Shown: positions 21,385 through 32,493, counted from the stretch's first letter. The stretch: 64,000 nt of DNA from Afipia sp. 64-13 (GCA_001897755.1 MKUJ01000007.1:30549-94548); one strand, 5' to 3'. Program-made: numbers and translations. The notes: a model not told the origin generated them from the sequence alone.

Positions 21385-24078
21385 ATGTCGATTTGGCAAA
21401 AGCAGGCGGGATCGAAGGCACTCCGCGCGGGCGGGGGCTGCCTCTTTATGCTCCTGTCTTCGCAGGTCGCGCGCGCATGGGCACCGTTCGCATCCGACAA
21501 TCTGACCGTCGAGCACCGTCCTGAAGAGGCCGTGGTGATGATCTGGCAGATGCTCATCACCGGCTTTGTCATTTTCGTTTTTCTGGGCGGCCTCGTGCTC
21601 TGGATCATGGCGGCGCTGCGCAAGGCGAGGCGCGCCAATGCCCGCCGCGAGTTTTTTGTCGCCTCGGCGCTGAACAATCTCAGCCAGGGCATCGTGATGC
21701 TGAACGCGCAGCAGCGCGTGGTTTATTGCAACGATCGGTATCTCGAACTCTACGGACTGACCCGCGCCGATATCCGCAAGGGCATGACCGGGCGCGATCT
21801 GCTGGCCCTGCGTGCGGAGCGCGGCACGTTCGCCGGCAGCATCGATCACTATTCGAGGGACGCCGCGGACAATGAAGGACACGTCTGCAATCTGGTGAAT
21901 GGGCGGTCGATTTCCGTCAAGCGCCATATCCTGCCGAGCGGCGGCGTGGTCTCGACGCACGAGAATTGCACCGAGCAGCGCGCTCTGTCCACGCAACTTG
22001 CGGCGGCCAAGAATTTCCTGGAATCGGTCATCGACAACATCCCGGTCTGCGTGGTCGCCAAGACGATCGAGGATGGCCGCTTTACGCTGGTCAACCGGGC
22101 GTTCGAACAACTGACGCGCCGGCCGAGGGATCAGATCATAGGGCGCACGCCTGCCGAACTGTTCTCCGCCGAGATTGCCGCGGGCTTCAGGCAGCATGAT
22201 CGCGATGCGATCGAATCTCCGACCGGCCAGTGTCGCCACGAATTTTCCGTCGATCATGGCGGAGGCATCAGAGACATCGTCAGCAATCGGATCATCGTCC
22301 GCAACGAGCATGGCGAGCCCGAATATCTGATTGCGATGCTCGAGGACATGACCGGTCGCAAGGCGATGTCCCTCGAAGTGCAAAGCACCAAGAAGTTCCT
22401 CGAGCTCGTGGTCGACAACATTCCCGCCGCGCTGTTGGTCAAGCGTCTTAGCGACGGAAAATTTGTGCTGGCCAACCGCAGCGCCGAAGCCATCCTCAAC
22501 CGCACGCGCGCCGAAGTCATCGACCATACGGTTGAGGACGTGCACCCCGAGGCGGCCGCCAAATTCATCTCGATGCGCGACGACGCGGCCGTGAAGCAGG
22601 GCGGCCTCGTCACCGAGGAACATCCGATCCCGACCGACGCGGGACTCCGCCTGTTCGCGACGCGGCGTGTCACCGTGTTTGATGAGGCCGGCAAGCCGCA
22701 ATATCTGATCAAGACCAGCGAGGATATCACCGACCGCCGCGAGACCGAGTCGCGGATGGCGCATATGGCTTATCATGACGGCCTGACCGGGCTGCCCAAT
22801 CGCGCCGCCTTCCTGCAGGCGCTGGAGCAGTTGATCGATGCCTGCAGCGGCAGCAACGAGGAATTTGCGGTGGTCTCGGTCGACCTCGACCGCTTCAAGG
22901 AAGTCAACGACGTCTTCGGCCATGAGATTGGCGACAAGCTGCTGATCGAGGTTTCCAAGCGGATCGAGCGGGCGGTCGAGGGTGGTGTCGTCGCCCGCCT
23001 CGGCGGCGACGAATATGGCCTGATCATCGACGGCGCGCAGCCGGACGCCGCCAAGACCGTGACCAGCCACCTGTCCCAGATGATCGGCGAAGAATTCGTG
23101 CTCGATGGCAAGATCATTCGTGTCGGTCTGACCATGGGCATTTCGATCTTCCCGCGCAACGGCACCGACGGCGCCTCGCTGCTCGCCAACGCCGATGCCG
23201 CGCTGTTTCGTGCCAAGGCGAAGTCGCGTGGCTCCGTCAGCTTCTACGAAGCGGAGATGGATCAGCAGATTCGCAACCGCCGCGCCCTGCACCAGGATCT
23301 GTCGAAGGCGATCCGCAACGGCGAATTGCTGCTGCACTATCAGCCGCAGGCGCATGCCCGCCATCAGCCCACCGGCGACGATGTGATCGGGTTCGAGGCG
23401 CTGGCGCGCTGGATCCATCCGACCCGCGGCTCCATATCACCCGGCGATTTCATTCCGCTCGCCGAGGAAAGTGGCCTGATTGTCGAGATGGGCGAGTGGA
23501 TTTTGCGCGAGGCTTGCCGCGAGGCGGCTTCATGGCCGCGCCGTCTGCAAATCTCCGTCAACCTGTCGCCAGCGCAATTCATGCACGGAGATCTTGTCAG
23601 CCTGGTGCATTCGATTCTGCTCGAAACGGGCCTCACCCCCGGTCGCCTCGAGCTTGAAATCACCGAAGGCGTGCTGATCGACGATTTCGATCGCGGTCTG
23701 GCGCTGCTGCGCCGCCTGAAAGCGCTTGGCGTGCGTATCGCGATGGACGATTTCGGCAGCGGATACTCGTCGCTGACCTATCTGCAAGCCTTCCCGTTCG
23801 ACAAGATCAAGATCGACCGGACCTTCGTGATGAATCTCGGCCGCAACTCGCAATCCGCCGCGATCATCCGCTCGATGATCGGGCTCGGCCATGGTCTCGA
23901 CATCTCTATCGTTGCTGAAGGCGTCGAGACCCAGGAGCAGTTGAGCTTCCTGGCGGTGGAATCCTGCGATCAGGTGCAGGGCTATTTCCTCGGCAAGCCG
24001 GCGTCGATCGCGCAATACGATGCCTGGGTCGGCCGCACGCCGCGCACGCCGCCGGCGATGGTGCGCAAGACCGGCTGA
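21385..24078 (+). CDS. PAS-GGDEF-EAL bifunctional cyclic-di-GMP protein
   Basis: Multiple PAS segments; RLGGDEYGLI; GFEALARWIHP; MDDFGSGYSSLTYL. Confidence 0.93.
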   Translation: MSIWQKQAGSKALRAGGGCLFMLLSSQVARAWAPFASDNLTVEHRPEEAVVMIWQMLITGFVIFVFLGGLVLWIMAALRKARRANARREFFVASALNNLSQGIVMLNAQQRVVYCNDRYLELYGLTRADIRKGMTGRDLLALRAERGTFAGSIDHYSRDAADNEGHVCNLVNGRSISVKRHILPSGGVVSTHENCTEQRALSTQLAAAKNFLESVIDNIPVCVVAKTIEDGRFTLVNRAFEQLTRRPRDQIIGRTPAELFSAEIAAGFRQHDRDAIESPTGQCRHEFSVDHGGGIRDIVSNRIIVRNEHGEPEYLIAMLEDMTGRKAMSLEVQSTKKFLELVVDNIPAALLVKRLSDGKFVLANRSAEAILNRTRAEVIDHTVEDVHPEAAAKFISMRDDAAVKQGGLVTEEHPIPTDAGLRLFATRRVTVFDEAGKPQYLIKTSEDITDRRETESRMAHMAYHDGLTGLPNRAAFLQALEQLIDACSGSNEEFAVVSVDLDRFKEVNDVFGHEIGDKLLIEVSKRIERAVEGGVVARLGGDEYGLIIDGAQPDAAKTVTSHLSQMIGEEFVLDGKIIRVGLTMGISIFPRNGTDGASLLANADAALFRAKAKSRGSVSFYEAEMDQQIRNRRALHQDLSKAIRNGELLLHYQPQAHARHQPTGDDVIGFEALARWIHPTRGSISPGDFIPLAEESGLIVEMGEWILREACREAASWPRRLQISVNLSPAQFMHGDLVSLVHSILLETGLTPGRLELEITEGVLIDDFDRGLALLRRLKALGVRIAMDDFGSGYSSLTYLQAFPFDKIKIDRTFVMNLGRNSQSAAIIRSMIGLGHGLDISIVAEGVETQEQLSFLAVESCDQVQGYFLGKPASIAQYDAWVGRTPRTPPAMVRKTG

Positions 24079-24204
24079 ATCCGCGGCTTTCACCCATAAT
24101 TCGCCGTTTCGCCGGCGGGCCGATCGCGACCTATTGGCGCGAGGCGTCCCGATGCTTGAACGGGTGCGCGTTATCGTGATAGGGCGCGAGGCGGGGAGGG
24201 GCCG

Positions 24205-25314
24205 ATGACCAGCGATCTGCCGGAACAGCGCCGCGCCGTGTTGTTGCGCGTCAACGATGTCAGCAAGCGCTTTGGCGGCGTGACGGCTGTGGACCGCCTG
24301 TCGCTTGAGATCGGCGCCGGCGAGTTCTTCGCGCTGCTGGGGCCGAGCGGTTGTGGCAAGACCACGCTGCTGCGGATGCTGGCCGGATTCGAAACCCCCG
24401 ACGACGGGCAGATCTATCTCGACGGACAAGATATCGCGCCGGTGCCGCCGCATCTGCGCCCCGTGAACATGATGTTCCAGAGCTACGCGCTGTTCCCGCA
24501 TCTCAGCGTAGAAGCCAATATCGCGTTCGGGTTGAAGCGCGCGGGCTTGCCGAAATCCGATATCACGGCGCGGGTCGCGGAAATGGTCGCGCTCGCGCGG
24601 CTGCAGGGCATGGAAAAGCGCCGCCCCGATCAGCTTTCGGGCGGACAGCGTCAGCGCGTGGCGCTGGCGCGTTCGCTGGCGCGACGGCCGCGCATGTTGT
24701 TGCTGGACGAGCCGCTCGGCGCACTCGACAAGAAGCTGCGCGAAGAGACCCAGGCCGAGCTGCTGCAAGTGCAGCGTCAGCTCGGCATGACCTTCATTGT
24801 CGTGACGCATGATCAGAGCGAGGCGATGACTATGGCCGACCGCATCGGCGTCATGGACGGTGGACGCCTGGTGCAGGTGGCGGCGCCACGTACGCTCTAT
24901 GAAGCGCCGAACTCGCGTTGGATCGCGGGCTTTGTCGGCGACATCAACCTTATCGAGGGACGAGTCGCGCAATTCAGCGACGGCCGCGTGACGGTGGCAT
25001 CCGAAGGCGGCGCCTCGGTGATCGCCGGCGGATCGGCGAAAGTCGGCGCGGCGGTCGCGATCGCGGTGCGTCCGGAGAAAATCATGCTGTCCGCTGACGC
25101 CGCGCCGCAAGGCGCGGTCAACGCCTATGCGGGCCGCATCGCCGAAATCGGCTATCTTGGCGGTGCGTCGGTCTATCGGGTGACACTGGACAACGGTGTT
25201 GCGTTGCGGGTCTCGACCCCAAATGCGACGCGGCGTGCCTCCGAAGCCTTTGTCACGGGACAGCGCGTCATCGCCTCGTTCGCGCCGGATGATTGCGTGG
25301 TGCTCGAGCAATGA
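24205..25314 (+). CDS. potA: ABC transporter ATP-binding protein, spermidine/putrescine type
   Basis: LGPSGCGKTTLLRMLAGFE; LSGGQRQRVALARSLARRPRMLLLDEPLGALD; TOBE-like C-terminus. Confidence 0.85.
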   Translation: MTSDLPEQRRAVLLRVNDVSKRFGGVTAVDRLSLEIGAGEFFALLGPSGCGKTTLLRMLAGFETPDDGQIYLDGQDIAPVPPHLRPVNMMFQSYALFPHLSVEANIAFGLKRAGLPKSDITARVAEMVALARLQGMEKRRPDQLSGGQRQRVALARSLARRPRMLLLDEPLGALDKKLREETQAELLQVQRQLGMTFIVVTHDQSEAMTMADRIGVMDGGRLVQVAAPRTLYEAPNSRWIAGFVGDINLIEGRVAQFSDGRVTVASEGGASVIAGGSAKVGAAVAIAVRPEKIMLSADAAPQGAVNAYAGRIAEIGYLGGASVYRVTLDNGVALRVSTPNATRRASEAFVTGQRVIASFAPDDCVVLEQ

Positions 25315-26225
25315 GCGCGCGGAACATCTTCACCCGGCCGGCACGATTTGCGGCGATCGCACCCTATGCCTGGATGCTGCTGTTCTTCCTGGTGCCGTTC
25401 GGCTTTGTGCTGAAGATCGCGCTGTCGCAAACCACGATCGCGCAGCCGCCCTATCTGCCGACATTCGACCTCGCTGCCGGCCGGGACGCGGCGGCGTCCG
25501 CGTTCACGATGTTCTCGGCCGAGAATTTCAAGCTGCTGGTGTCGGACGATATCTACATCTTCTCCTATCTCCGCAGTCTTTTCGTCGCCATTGCCTCCAC
25601 CGCCATGCTGCTCGCAATCGGCTATCCGGTCGCGTACGGCATGAGCCGTCTGCCGCCGCGCTGGCAGCCGATCGCGATGACGCTGGTGATCGTGCCGTTC
25701 TGGACCTCGTTCCTGATCCGCATCTACGCCTGGATCAACATTCTGCAGCATGACGGCCTGTTCAATTCGCTGCTGCTTGCTCTCCATGTCATCGACAAGC
25801 CGCTGACATGGCTCGCCACCGACACGGCGATGTATATCGGCATCGTCTATTCGTATTTCCCGTTCATGATCCTGCCGCTCTACGCCACGCTGTCGAAGAT
25901 GGACGGTTCGTTGCTCGAAGCCGCCGCCGATCTTGGCTGCTCGCGGCTGAAGGCATTCTGGCTGGTGACGTTCCCGTTGTCGTTGTCGGGCGTGGGGGCC
26001 GGGGCGCTGCTGTGCTTTATCCCGATCGCGGGTGAGTTCGTGATTCCGGACCTGCTGGCCGGATCGGACCGGATGATGATCGGCCAGATGCTGTGGCTTG
26101 AATTCTTCACCAACAAGGATTGGCCGGTCGCCTCGGCGATTGCCATCGTTCTTCTGGTGCTGCTGCTCGCGCCGCTTCTGGTCTACGAGAAGCTGCAGAG
26201 CCGGCAGCTCGAGCGGGCGCGCTGA
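25311..26225 (+). CDS. potB: ABC transporter permease, PotB-like
   Basis: ATGA overlap with the ATPase; EAAADLGCSRLKAFWLVTFPLSLSGVGAGALLCFIPIAGEFVIPDLLAG. Confidence 0.85.
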   Translation: MSARNIFTRPARFAAIAPYAWMLLFFLVPFGFVLKIALSQTTIAQPPYLPTFDLAAGRDAAASAFTMFSAENFKLLVSDDIYIFSYLRSLFVAIASTAMLLAIGYPVAYGMSRLPPRWQPIAMTLVIVPFWTSFLIRIYAWINILQHDGLFNSLLLALHVIDKPLTWLATDTAMYIGIVYSYFPFMILPLYATLSKMDGSLLEAAADLGCSRLKAFWLVTFPLSLSGVGAGALLCFIPIAGEFVIPDLLAGSDRMMIGQMLWLEFFTNKDWPVASAIAIVLLVLLLAPLLVYEKLQSRQLERAR

Positions 26226-26227
26226 TC

Positions 26228-27046
26228 ATGGCCGTTCGCCCACTGACCAGGCCCTCGTCCTTCAACATCGTCTCGCTGGTGCTGGGCCTTGCGTTTCTGT
26301 ACCTGCCGATCGTCATTCTGGTGATCTATTCCTTCAATGCCTCGCGTCTGGTGACGGTATGGGGCGGCTGGTCGCTGCGTTGGTATCGCGAACTCCTCGA
26401 CAACGAAGCGATGCTGTCGGCGGCGTGGATGAGCCTGCGGGTCGGCGTGATGTCGGCGACGCTGGCGACCCTGCTCGGCACGCTCGCGGCCGTTGCGCTG
26501 TCGCGCGGCGGGCGCTTCGGCGGCCGGACGCTGTTCTCCGGCATGCTGTATGCGCCGCTGGTGATGCCGGAGGTGATCACCGGCCTGTCGCTGCTGCTGT
26601 TGTTCGTCGCGGTCAATGCCGAGCGCGGATTCTGGACCGTCACCATCGCCCACACCACGCTGACGATGTGTTTCGTCACCGTCGTGGTGCAATCGCGGCT
26701 CGGCGGCCTCGACCGCAGTCTTGAGGAAGCGGCGATGGATCTGGGTTGCGGACCGGCTCGGGCTTTCGTCGCAGTCACGCTGCCGCTGATCCTGCCCTCG
26801 ATTGTGGCGGGGTGGATGTTGGCCTTCACGCTGTCGCTCGACGATCTGGTGATCGCGAGCTTCACCACCGGCCCCGGCTCCTCGACACTGCCGATCCGGA
26901 TCTATTCGGAGGTGCGGCTTGGGGTGAAGCCGGAGATCAACGCGATCTGCACGCTGGTGATCGCGGGTGTCGCGGCCGTCATCGTTGCGGCGTCGCTCGC
27001 ATCGAAACTATCGAGCAGGCAGGGCGAAAGCGCCGCGCCGCTTTAA
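26228..27046 (+). CDS. potC: ABC transporter permease, PotC-like
   Basis: EEAAMDLGCGPARAFVAVTLPLILPSIVAGWMLAFTLSLDDLVIASFTTGPGSSTLPIRIYS. Confidence 0.87.
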   Translation: MAVRPLTRPSSFNIVSLVLGLAFLYLPIVILVIYSFNASRLVTVWGGWSLRWYRELLDNEAMLSAAWMSLRVGVMSATLATLLGTLAAVALSRGGRFGGRTLFSGMLYAPLVMPEVITGLSLLLLFVAVNAERGFWTVTIAHTTLTMCFVTVVVQSRLGGLDRSLEEAAMDLGCGPARAFVAVTLPLILPSIVAGWMLAFTLSLDDLVIASFTTGPGSSTLPIRIYSEVRLGVKPEINAICTLVIAGVAAVIVAASLASKLSSRQGESAAPL

Positions 27047-29055
27047 TTGGCGTTGGCGGCGGGAGGCTGTGACGGAGCCGCGGCCGGCGGATTGGCCGTG
27101 CTCGGTGATGGAGGTGTGTGCGCGGCTGATCCGTTAGTGGTGCCGCCGTGCGCGCCGTCAGACTGCGTTTTCTTGTTGCCGGTGAAACGGTCGATGACGG
27201 CCTTGACCGCATCGCGCGCAGAATGGCCCTTGAGCGAATCCAGCAGCGGCGCGGTGGCCGGCGAGCGGCGGATCAGGATGTCGGAATCCGGGAAGATCAG
27301 CGGATCGTCCCACGGGCCTTGCACCACGAACGGCAGTTGAAAGGCTTGTGTGTTGTCGGAGACCGGCACCAGGCTTGCCACGCCTTTCAGATCGTATTCA
27401 CGTGACGGAATGGAAGTCGTGCCGGTGATGGCCACGCGCGTTCCCGGTCCTTCGATCTGGACTTCATCGGCGGTCGCGACGCCATGATCGATGCTGAGCG
27501 CGACCTTCAGCGTGTTGAACGGCGTGGTGCCGCTGCGGTAATTGCCCGCCCCCGACAGTGGACGGCGCTCCAGACGCCGCAGCAATTGTTCGACATTGAA
27601 GCCCGAAATGGCGCCGTCGTGTCCGGTCAGCGTCGCGGCGCCGGTCAAGGATTGCGCGAGGCTGAAGGGATTGGCGCCGGACGCCTCCAGCGACACGCCG
27701 AGGTCGCCGCGCCCGCTCAGTTTGCGTGCGCCGAACATCTCGCTAACGGCGGCTTCGAGGTCGATATCGGTAAAGCGGAATTGGGCCTTGATGTCGGCAT
27801 TGTCATTGGTTCGGGTGAGGCCAAGCGAGCCCTTGACGATGCCGCGATAGATCTGCGCCTCGCCGATGCTCAGCGCCAATGCACCGTTGCGCAGGTTGGC
27901 GCCGACGGCGGTGCGCCCGAGCTTCGACGAGCCGATGGTGACCTTTGCCGCGGACAAGCGCATGTCGAGGTCGGTCGCCGACAGGCCGCGCAGATCGAAG
28001 GCTTGCCGGCTCCAGTCCCGCGCGCCGTTGGCGAGCAGCCGCACCGCGCCGATATAGGGCGTGAGATCGAGCGCGTCGGCGGCCAGCGTTCCCTGCAGCG
28101 TCGGCCGGCCGGTCGTGCTGTTGTAGGTCAGCACGCCTTCGGCGGCGTTGCCGTCGAGATCGACATTGACATTGGTGAGCGCGATGGAGTCGCCGACGAC
28201 ATTGGCGCGTGCTTTCAGATTGAAACGCCCGAATCCGCCGTCGCCGATCGGGCCGTGCCCGGTCCAGCGCAGCAGGTTGCGAAGAGAGGAACTGTCCGCG
28301 GTCAGCGTTCCCTCGAGCAGCAGGCTGCTGCGGTTGGCGATGATGCCGTCGAAGGCGAGTTTCAACGGGGCGCCGACCAGTCGTGCTTTCAGCCCGGTGC
28401 GCTCGCCGGAAATCGCCGCGGCGAAGTCGGTCACGCTCAGGCTGCTTTCGAGGCGCTCGCCGTGCCAGTCGAAATGGCCGGTCGCGGCGAAGGAACGCGC
28501 GATCGAGGGCCACGCCAGCGACAGATCGATGCCGCTCAGTTTTTCCGAAATCTGCCGTGCGTCGTCGCGATAATCGATGGCGCCCTGCATGATGCGGATT
28601 TCGGAGAACGAGATCGCAGGCTTGCCGCCCGGCTTCATGGAGCGGGCGAGGGCGTCGAGGATCGGCGTCCAGTTGCTGCCGCCCTCGGCGGTGCGGACGA
28701 TGTTGATCCTGGGATTGAGCAGGGAAAGATCGGTGATCTCGAAATGCCCGGCCAGGATAGGCAGCAGACCAAGATTGGCGGTCAGGGCTTCGGCGGTGAG
28801 CATGTCGGCGCCATCGCCGCTGTGTTTGAACCCGACCTGATACAGCGTCACATAGCTGGCCGGAAATACCGAAACTTCGGTCTTGCCGCCGATCACGAGG
28901 TCGAGACCGGTGGCCGCGCGGATCTGGGTTTCCACGGCCCGGCGCACCTGGTCGCGATCGATCAGCCAGGATGCCGCCATCAGCCCGACCAGCAAAAGGC
29001 CGAGAGCCGCCGCAGCAAGCGTCCCGAGGCGCTTCATCCCGTGGGCCATGGTCAA
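27043..29055 (-). CDS. AsmA family protein
   Basis: N-terminal TM, FEITDLSLLNPRINIVRTAEGGSNW; FDLRGLSATDLDMRLSAAKVTIGSSKLGRTAVGANLRNGALAL; length 670 aa. Confidence 0.85.
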   Translation of the reverse strand: MTMAHGMKRLGTLAAAALGLLLVGLMAASWLIDRDQVRRAVETQIRAATGLDLVIGGKTEVSVFPASYVTLYQVGFKHSGDGADMLTAEALTANLGLLPILAGHFEITDLSLLNPRINIVRTAEGGSNWTPILDALARSMKPGGKPAISFSEIRIMQGAIDYRDDARQISEKLSGIDLSLAWPSIARSFAATGHFDWHGERLESSLSVTDFAAAISGERTGLKARLVGAPLKLAFDGIIANRSSLLLEGTLTADSSSLRNLLRWTGHGPIGDGGFGRFNLKARANVVGDSIALTNVNVDLDGNAAEGVLTYNSTTGRPTLQGTLAADALDLTPYIGAVRLLANGARDWSRQAFDLRGLSATDLDMRLSAAKVTIGSSKLGRTAVGANLRNGALALSIGEAQIYRGIVKGSLGLTRTNDNADIKAQFRFTDIDLEAAVSEMFGARKLSGRGDLGVSLEASGANPFSLAQSLTGAATLTGHDGAISGFNVEQLLRRLERRPLSGAGNYRSGTTPFNTLKVALSIDHGVATADEVQIEGPGTRVAITGTTSIPSREYDLKGVASLVPVSDNTQAFQLPFVVQGPWDDPLIFPDSDILIRRSPATAPLLDSLKGHSARDAVKAVIDRFTGNKKTQSDGAHGGTTNGSAAHTPPSPSTANPPAAAPSQPPAANAN

Positions 29056-29319
29056 GTGGGCGATCCGATCAGGGTCTGGCTAAACCGGCCGCCGGCGGCC
29101 AGCATTCAATGGCGCGCAACTTGATCGGTTTTCTTGACGCTTTCAAGGCCGTAAGTGCTTCGTTCCACCTGTCAAATCGCCGTTTTGGCGCAGCTGTCAA
29201 TGAAAGCGCGGTGAGCGGCGCGTCTCACCGTTGAGTCCGATTGACGAGTTTTCGCGATTGAGCCTAATAGAGACCACCGGCCGCGCTCGCCATTTCTCTT
29301 TCCCCCGGGTTTGCAGCAC

Positions 29320-30021
29320 ATGAACAAGGTTTTTCCCGACGCAAAATCGGCGCTTGAGGGCGTCATCAAGGATGGCATGACGATCATGTCAGGCGGCTTC
29401 GGCCTCTGCGGGATCGCGGAGACCCTGGCGAACGCCATCGGCGAGCTTGGCGTGAAGAATCTCACGGTGATCTCGAACAATGCCGCGGTCGATGGCATCG
29501 GTCTGGGACAACTGCTCGCCAACAAGCAGATCAAAAAGATGATCTCGTCCTATGTCGGCGAGAACAAGACCTTCGCGCAGATGTATCTCGCCGGCGAGCT
29601 CGAACTCGAATTCAATCCGCAGGGCACGCTGGCGGAGCGCATTCGCGCCGGTGGCGCGGGCATTCCGGCGTTCTTCACCAAGACTGGCGTCGGCACGGTG
29701 ATCGCGGAAGGTAAGGAGATTCGCGAATTCGACGGTGAGAAATACGTTATGGAACGCTCGCTGTTCGCCGATCTGTCGATCGTCCATGCCTGGAAGGGCG
29801 ATACCGCCGGCAATCTCGTCTATCGCAAGACCGCGCGGAACTTCAACCCGATGATGGCGACCGCCTCGCGCATGACCATCGCCGAGGTCGAGCATCTGGT
29901 GCCGGCGGGCGAGATCGATCCGGATCAGATCCATACCCCCGGTATTTTCGTCAAGCGCATCGTTCAGGCCGATCCGGCGCTGAAGCATATCGAGCAGCGC
30001 ACCGTGCGCCAGCGCGCGTAA
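29320..30021 (+). CDS. scoA: 3-oxoacid CoA-transferase subunit A
   Basis: [37 protein letters not shown]. Confidence 0.93.
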   Translation: MNKVFPDAKSALEGVIKDGMTIMSGGFGLCGIAETLANAIGELGVKNLTVISNNAAVDGIGLGQLLANKQIKKMISSYVGENKTFAQMYLAGELELEFNPQGTLAERIRAGGAGIPAFFTKTGVGTVIAEGKEIREFDGEKYVMERSLFADLSIVHAWKGDTAGNLVYRKTARNFNPMMATASRMTIAEVEHLVPAGEIDPDQIHTPGIFVKRIVQADPALKHIEQRTVRQRA

Positions 30022-30041
30022 GATTCTCAGAGGAGATTGCA

Positions 30042-30686
30042 ATGGCCTGGACCCGCGAACAGATGGCGGCCCGCGCAGCGAAGGAATTGCGCGACGGGTA
30101 TTACGTCAATTTGGGCATCGGCATTCCGACCCTGGTGTCGAACTACATTCCGGACGGCATGGATGTGCAGTTGCAGAGTGAGAACGGCATGCTCGGCACC
30201 GGGCCGTTTCCTTATGAGGGCGAGGAAGATCCCGATCTCATCAATGCCGGCAAGCAGACGGTGACCGAACTGCCGACCACCAGCTATTTCTCCAGCGCCG
30301 ATTCCTTCGCGATGGTGCGTGGCGGGCATATCGACCTGTCGATCCTCGGCGCGATGCAGGTGGCCGAGAACGGCGATCTGGCCAACTGGATGATCCCCGG
30401 CAAGATGGTCAAGGGCATGGGCGGCGCGATGGACCTCGTCGCCGGCGTCAAGCGCGTCGTGGTGGTGATGGAGCACAGCGCCAAGGACGGTGCGAAGCTG
30501 TTGCATCGCTGCACGTTGCCGCTGACCGGGCAGGGCGTGGTCGATCTGGTGATCACCGATCTTGCGGTGTTCACCATCGACAAGCATGGCCCCGGCGGCA
30601 TGCAGTTGATCGAACTGGCCGATAGCGTGACGCTCGACGAGGTCAAGGCCAAGACCGAAGCCAATTACACCGTGGCGCTGGGGTAG
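30042..30686 (+). CDS. scoB: 3-oxoacid CoA-transferase subunit B
   Basis: [42 protein letters not shown]. Confidence 0.95.
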   Translation: MAWTREQMAARAAKELRDGYYVNLGIGIPTLVSNYIPDGMDVQLQSENGMLGTGPFPYEGEEDPDLINAGKQTVTELPTTSYFSSADSFAMVRGGHIDLSILGAMQVAENGDLANWMIPGKMVKGMGGAMDLVAGVKRVVVVMEHSAKDGAKLLHRCTLPLTGQGVVDLVITDLAVFTIDKHGPGGMQLIELADSVTLDEVKAKTEANYTVALG

Positions 30687-30691
30687 CCTGC

Positions 30692-32347
30692 TTACGCCGG
30701 CCCGGTCGGCACGTCGGCAAACCGCGTCAGCCACGCCACCGGACCAATGCTCGCGGCCACGATCAGCAGCGCCGCGAGCGCGCCGTCCTCGAAGCTGCCG
30801 CGGCTCGCATATTGATAGATCGAGGTGGCGAGCGTCTCGACATTGAGCGGCCGCAGCAGCAGGGTGGCCGGCAGTTCTTTCAGACAATCGACGAACACGA
30901 TGATCGCGCCGCCGAGCAACGCGGGCGTGAGCAGCGGCAGATGGATTTTCCGCAAGATGGTCGCCTGCGGCGCGCCGGCAATCCGCGCGCTGTCGTCATA
31001 GTCGCGCGGGATGCGGGCAAAGCCGGCCTGAATGAAGCCGGCCGGCACCGCCAGAAAGCGGATCACATAGGCGATCACCACGGCTGCGCCGGATCCGATG
31101 ATGACGAGGCCTGGCGAAGCGAAGCCGAGCGTCTTGAGAAGTGCGCTAAGGCCATTGTCGAGCGCGAGCAGCGGCGTCAGCAGGCCGAGCGCGAGCACCA
31201 ATCCCGGCAATGCATAGCCGGCGCGGGCAAGGCCGGTGAGGACCTCACGCCAATAGGTCGGCGACCAGCGATGGGCCAGCACGCTCGCGAGTCCCAGCAC
31301 CAGTGCGATCAGCGTTGCGATGGTGGCGAAGGCGAGCGAACTGAGCGCATCTTGCCACAGCGCGATGGAACTGTGCGAGACGAGGCCGCGCCGCAGGCTC
31401 TCGCGCGCCAGAAACAGCAGCGGGACGACAAAGCCGAGCAGCACCGGCAGGGCGCAGGCGAGGGTCGCCAGCCAGCGCCGCGCGCCGGTCAGCGCGGTGC
31501 AACGCGCGATCTGCGGATGATCCGAGTCGGCATAGAGACGATGGCGTCGGCCCTGCCGCTCCAGCATGACAATCAGCGCGACCACGATCAGCGCGAATGC
31601 GGAAATCTGCGCGGCGCCCGCAAGGCTGCTGCGGTTGAGCCAGGTCGCGAAGATCGAGACCGTCAGCGTGCGCACGCCGAGATATTCGCTGGCGCCGATG
31701 TCGTTGAGCGTCTCCAGCGCCACCAGCGCGAGGCCGACAGCAAGCGCCGGGCGAGCCATCGGCAGCGAGACGCGCCAGAAGATGGTCAGCGGCCGCGCGC
31801 CCAAAGTCTTCGCCGCTTCGATGGCGTCGGTGCCCTGGGTCTGGAACATCGCTCGCGTCGAAAGATAGACGTAAGGGTAGAGCACGAGGCCGATGATCAG
31901 GATGGCGCCGGGCAGCGAGCGCATGCTCGGCAGCCACGCGGCCGCGGTCGCTGGCATCAGCACCGTGCCGAGGGCTTGATGGGCGAGGCCGAGCGGCTCG
32001 AACAGATCGACATAGACATAGGCGCCGATATAGGTCGGGATCGCCAGCGGCATCGGCATCAGCCAGACGAAAAAGCGGCGGCCCGGAAAATCGTGCGACG
32101 ACATCAGCCATGCCGTGCCGGCGCCAATCACGAGCGTAACCACGCCGACGCCGGCCAGCAGCAGCGCGGTGTCGCTGATGGTGCCCGGCAGTACATAGGC
32201 GAGCAGATGCGACCACAGATCGGCCGTCGGCTGCAGCGCCAGCACGGCGATGCTGATCACCGGGGTCGCCACCAGCGCCGCGGCAAGGCCGGCGGCTAGC
32301 AGAACAATCGCTTCCGTGGAGCGTGCCGGTGTCATCGGGACGGGCAA
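30692..32347 (-). CDS. Fe3+ ABC transporter permease (two fused permease halves, FbpB-like)
   Basis: Two EAA-like loops (EAAKTLGARPLTIFWRVSLPMARPAL; DSARIAGAPQATILRKIHLPLLTPALLGG); ~12 TM. Confidence 0.87.
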   Translation of the reverse strand: MPVPMTPARSTEAIVLLAAGLAAALVATPVISIAVLALQPTADLWSHLLAYVLPGTISDTALLLAGVGVVTLVIGAGTAWLMSSHDFPGRRFFVWLMPMPLAIPTYIGAYVYVDLFEPLGLAHQALGTVLMPATAAAWLPSMRSLPGAILIIGLVLYPYVYLSTRAMFQTQGTDAIEAAKTLGARPLTIFWRVSLPMARPALAVGLALVALETLNDIGASEYLGVRTLTVSIFATWLNRSSLAGAAQISAFALIVVALIVMLERQGRRHRLYADSDHPQIARCTALTGARRWLATLACALPVLLGFVVPLLFLARESLRRGLVSHSSIALWQDALSSLAFATIATLIALVLGLASVLAHRWSPTYWREVLTGLARAGYALPGLVLALGLLTPLLALDNGLSALLKTLGFASPGLVIIGSGAAVVIAYVIRFLAVPAGFIQAGFARIPRDYDDSARIAGAPQATILRKIHLPLLTPALLGGAIIVFVDCLKELPATLLLRPLNVETLATSIYQYASRGSFEDGALAALLIVAASIGPVAWLTRFADVPTGPA

Positions 32348-32439
32348 TTCCGGAAAATATATGGGCCGCGCATCGTCATGATCGTGGTGGTCGCCTTCGA
32401 GGTATTTGTCTTTTCACGCGTGCGACCGACAAGACAAGG

Positions 32440-32463
32440 ATGCCCGGTATAAGCCGGGCATCT
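32440..32463. other. Intercistronic hairpin between substrate-binding protein and permease genes
   Basis: GATGCCCGG-TATAAG-CCGGGCATC, perfect 9-bp arms. Confidence 0.6.
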
Positions 32464-32493
32464 TCCGATCGTCAGACGGACACGCCGCTCGGG

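Noticed and set aside
22980-23040. Possible degenerate GGDEF (GGDEY) making the 21385-24078 protein an inactive cyclase
   Set aside because: GGDEY is a conservative variant and cannot be called inactive from sequence alone.
21346-23418. 690-aa minus-strand ORF opposite the GGDEF-EAL gene
   Set aside because: Shadow ORF of a clearly coding GGDEF-EAL protein.
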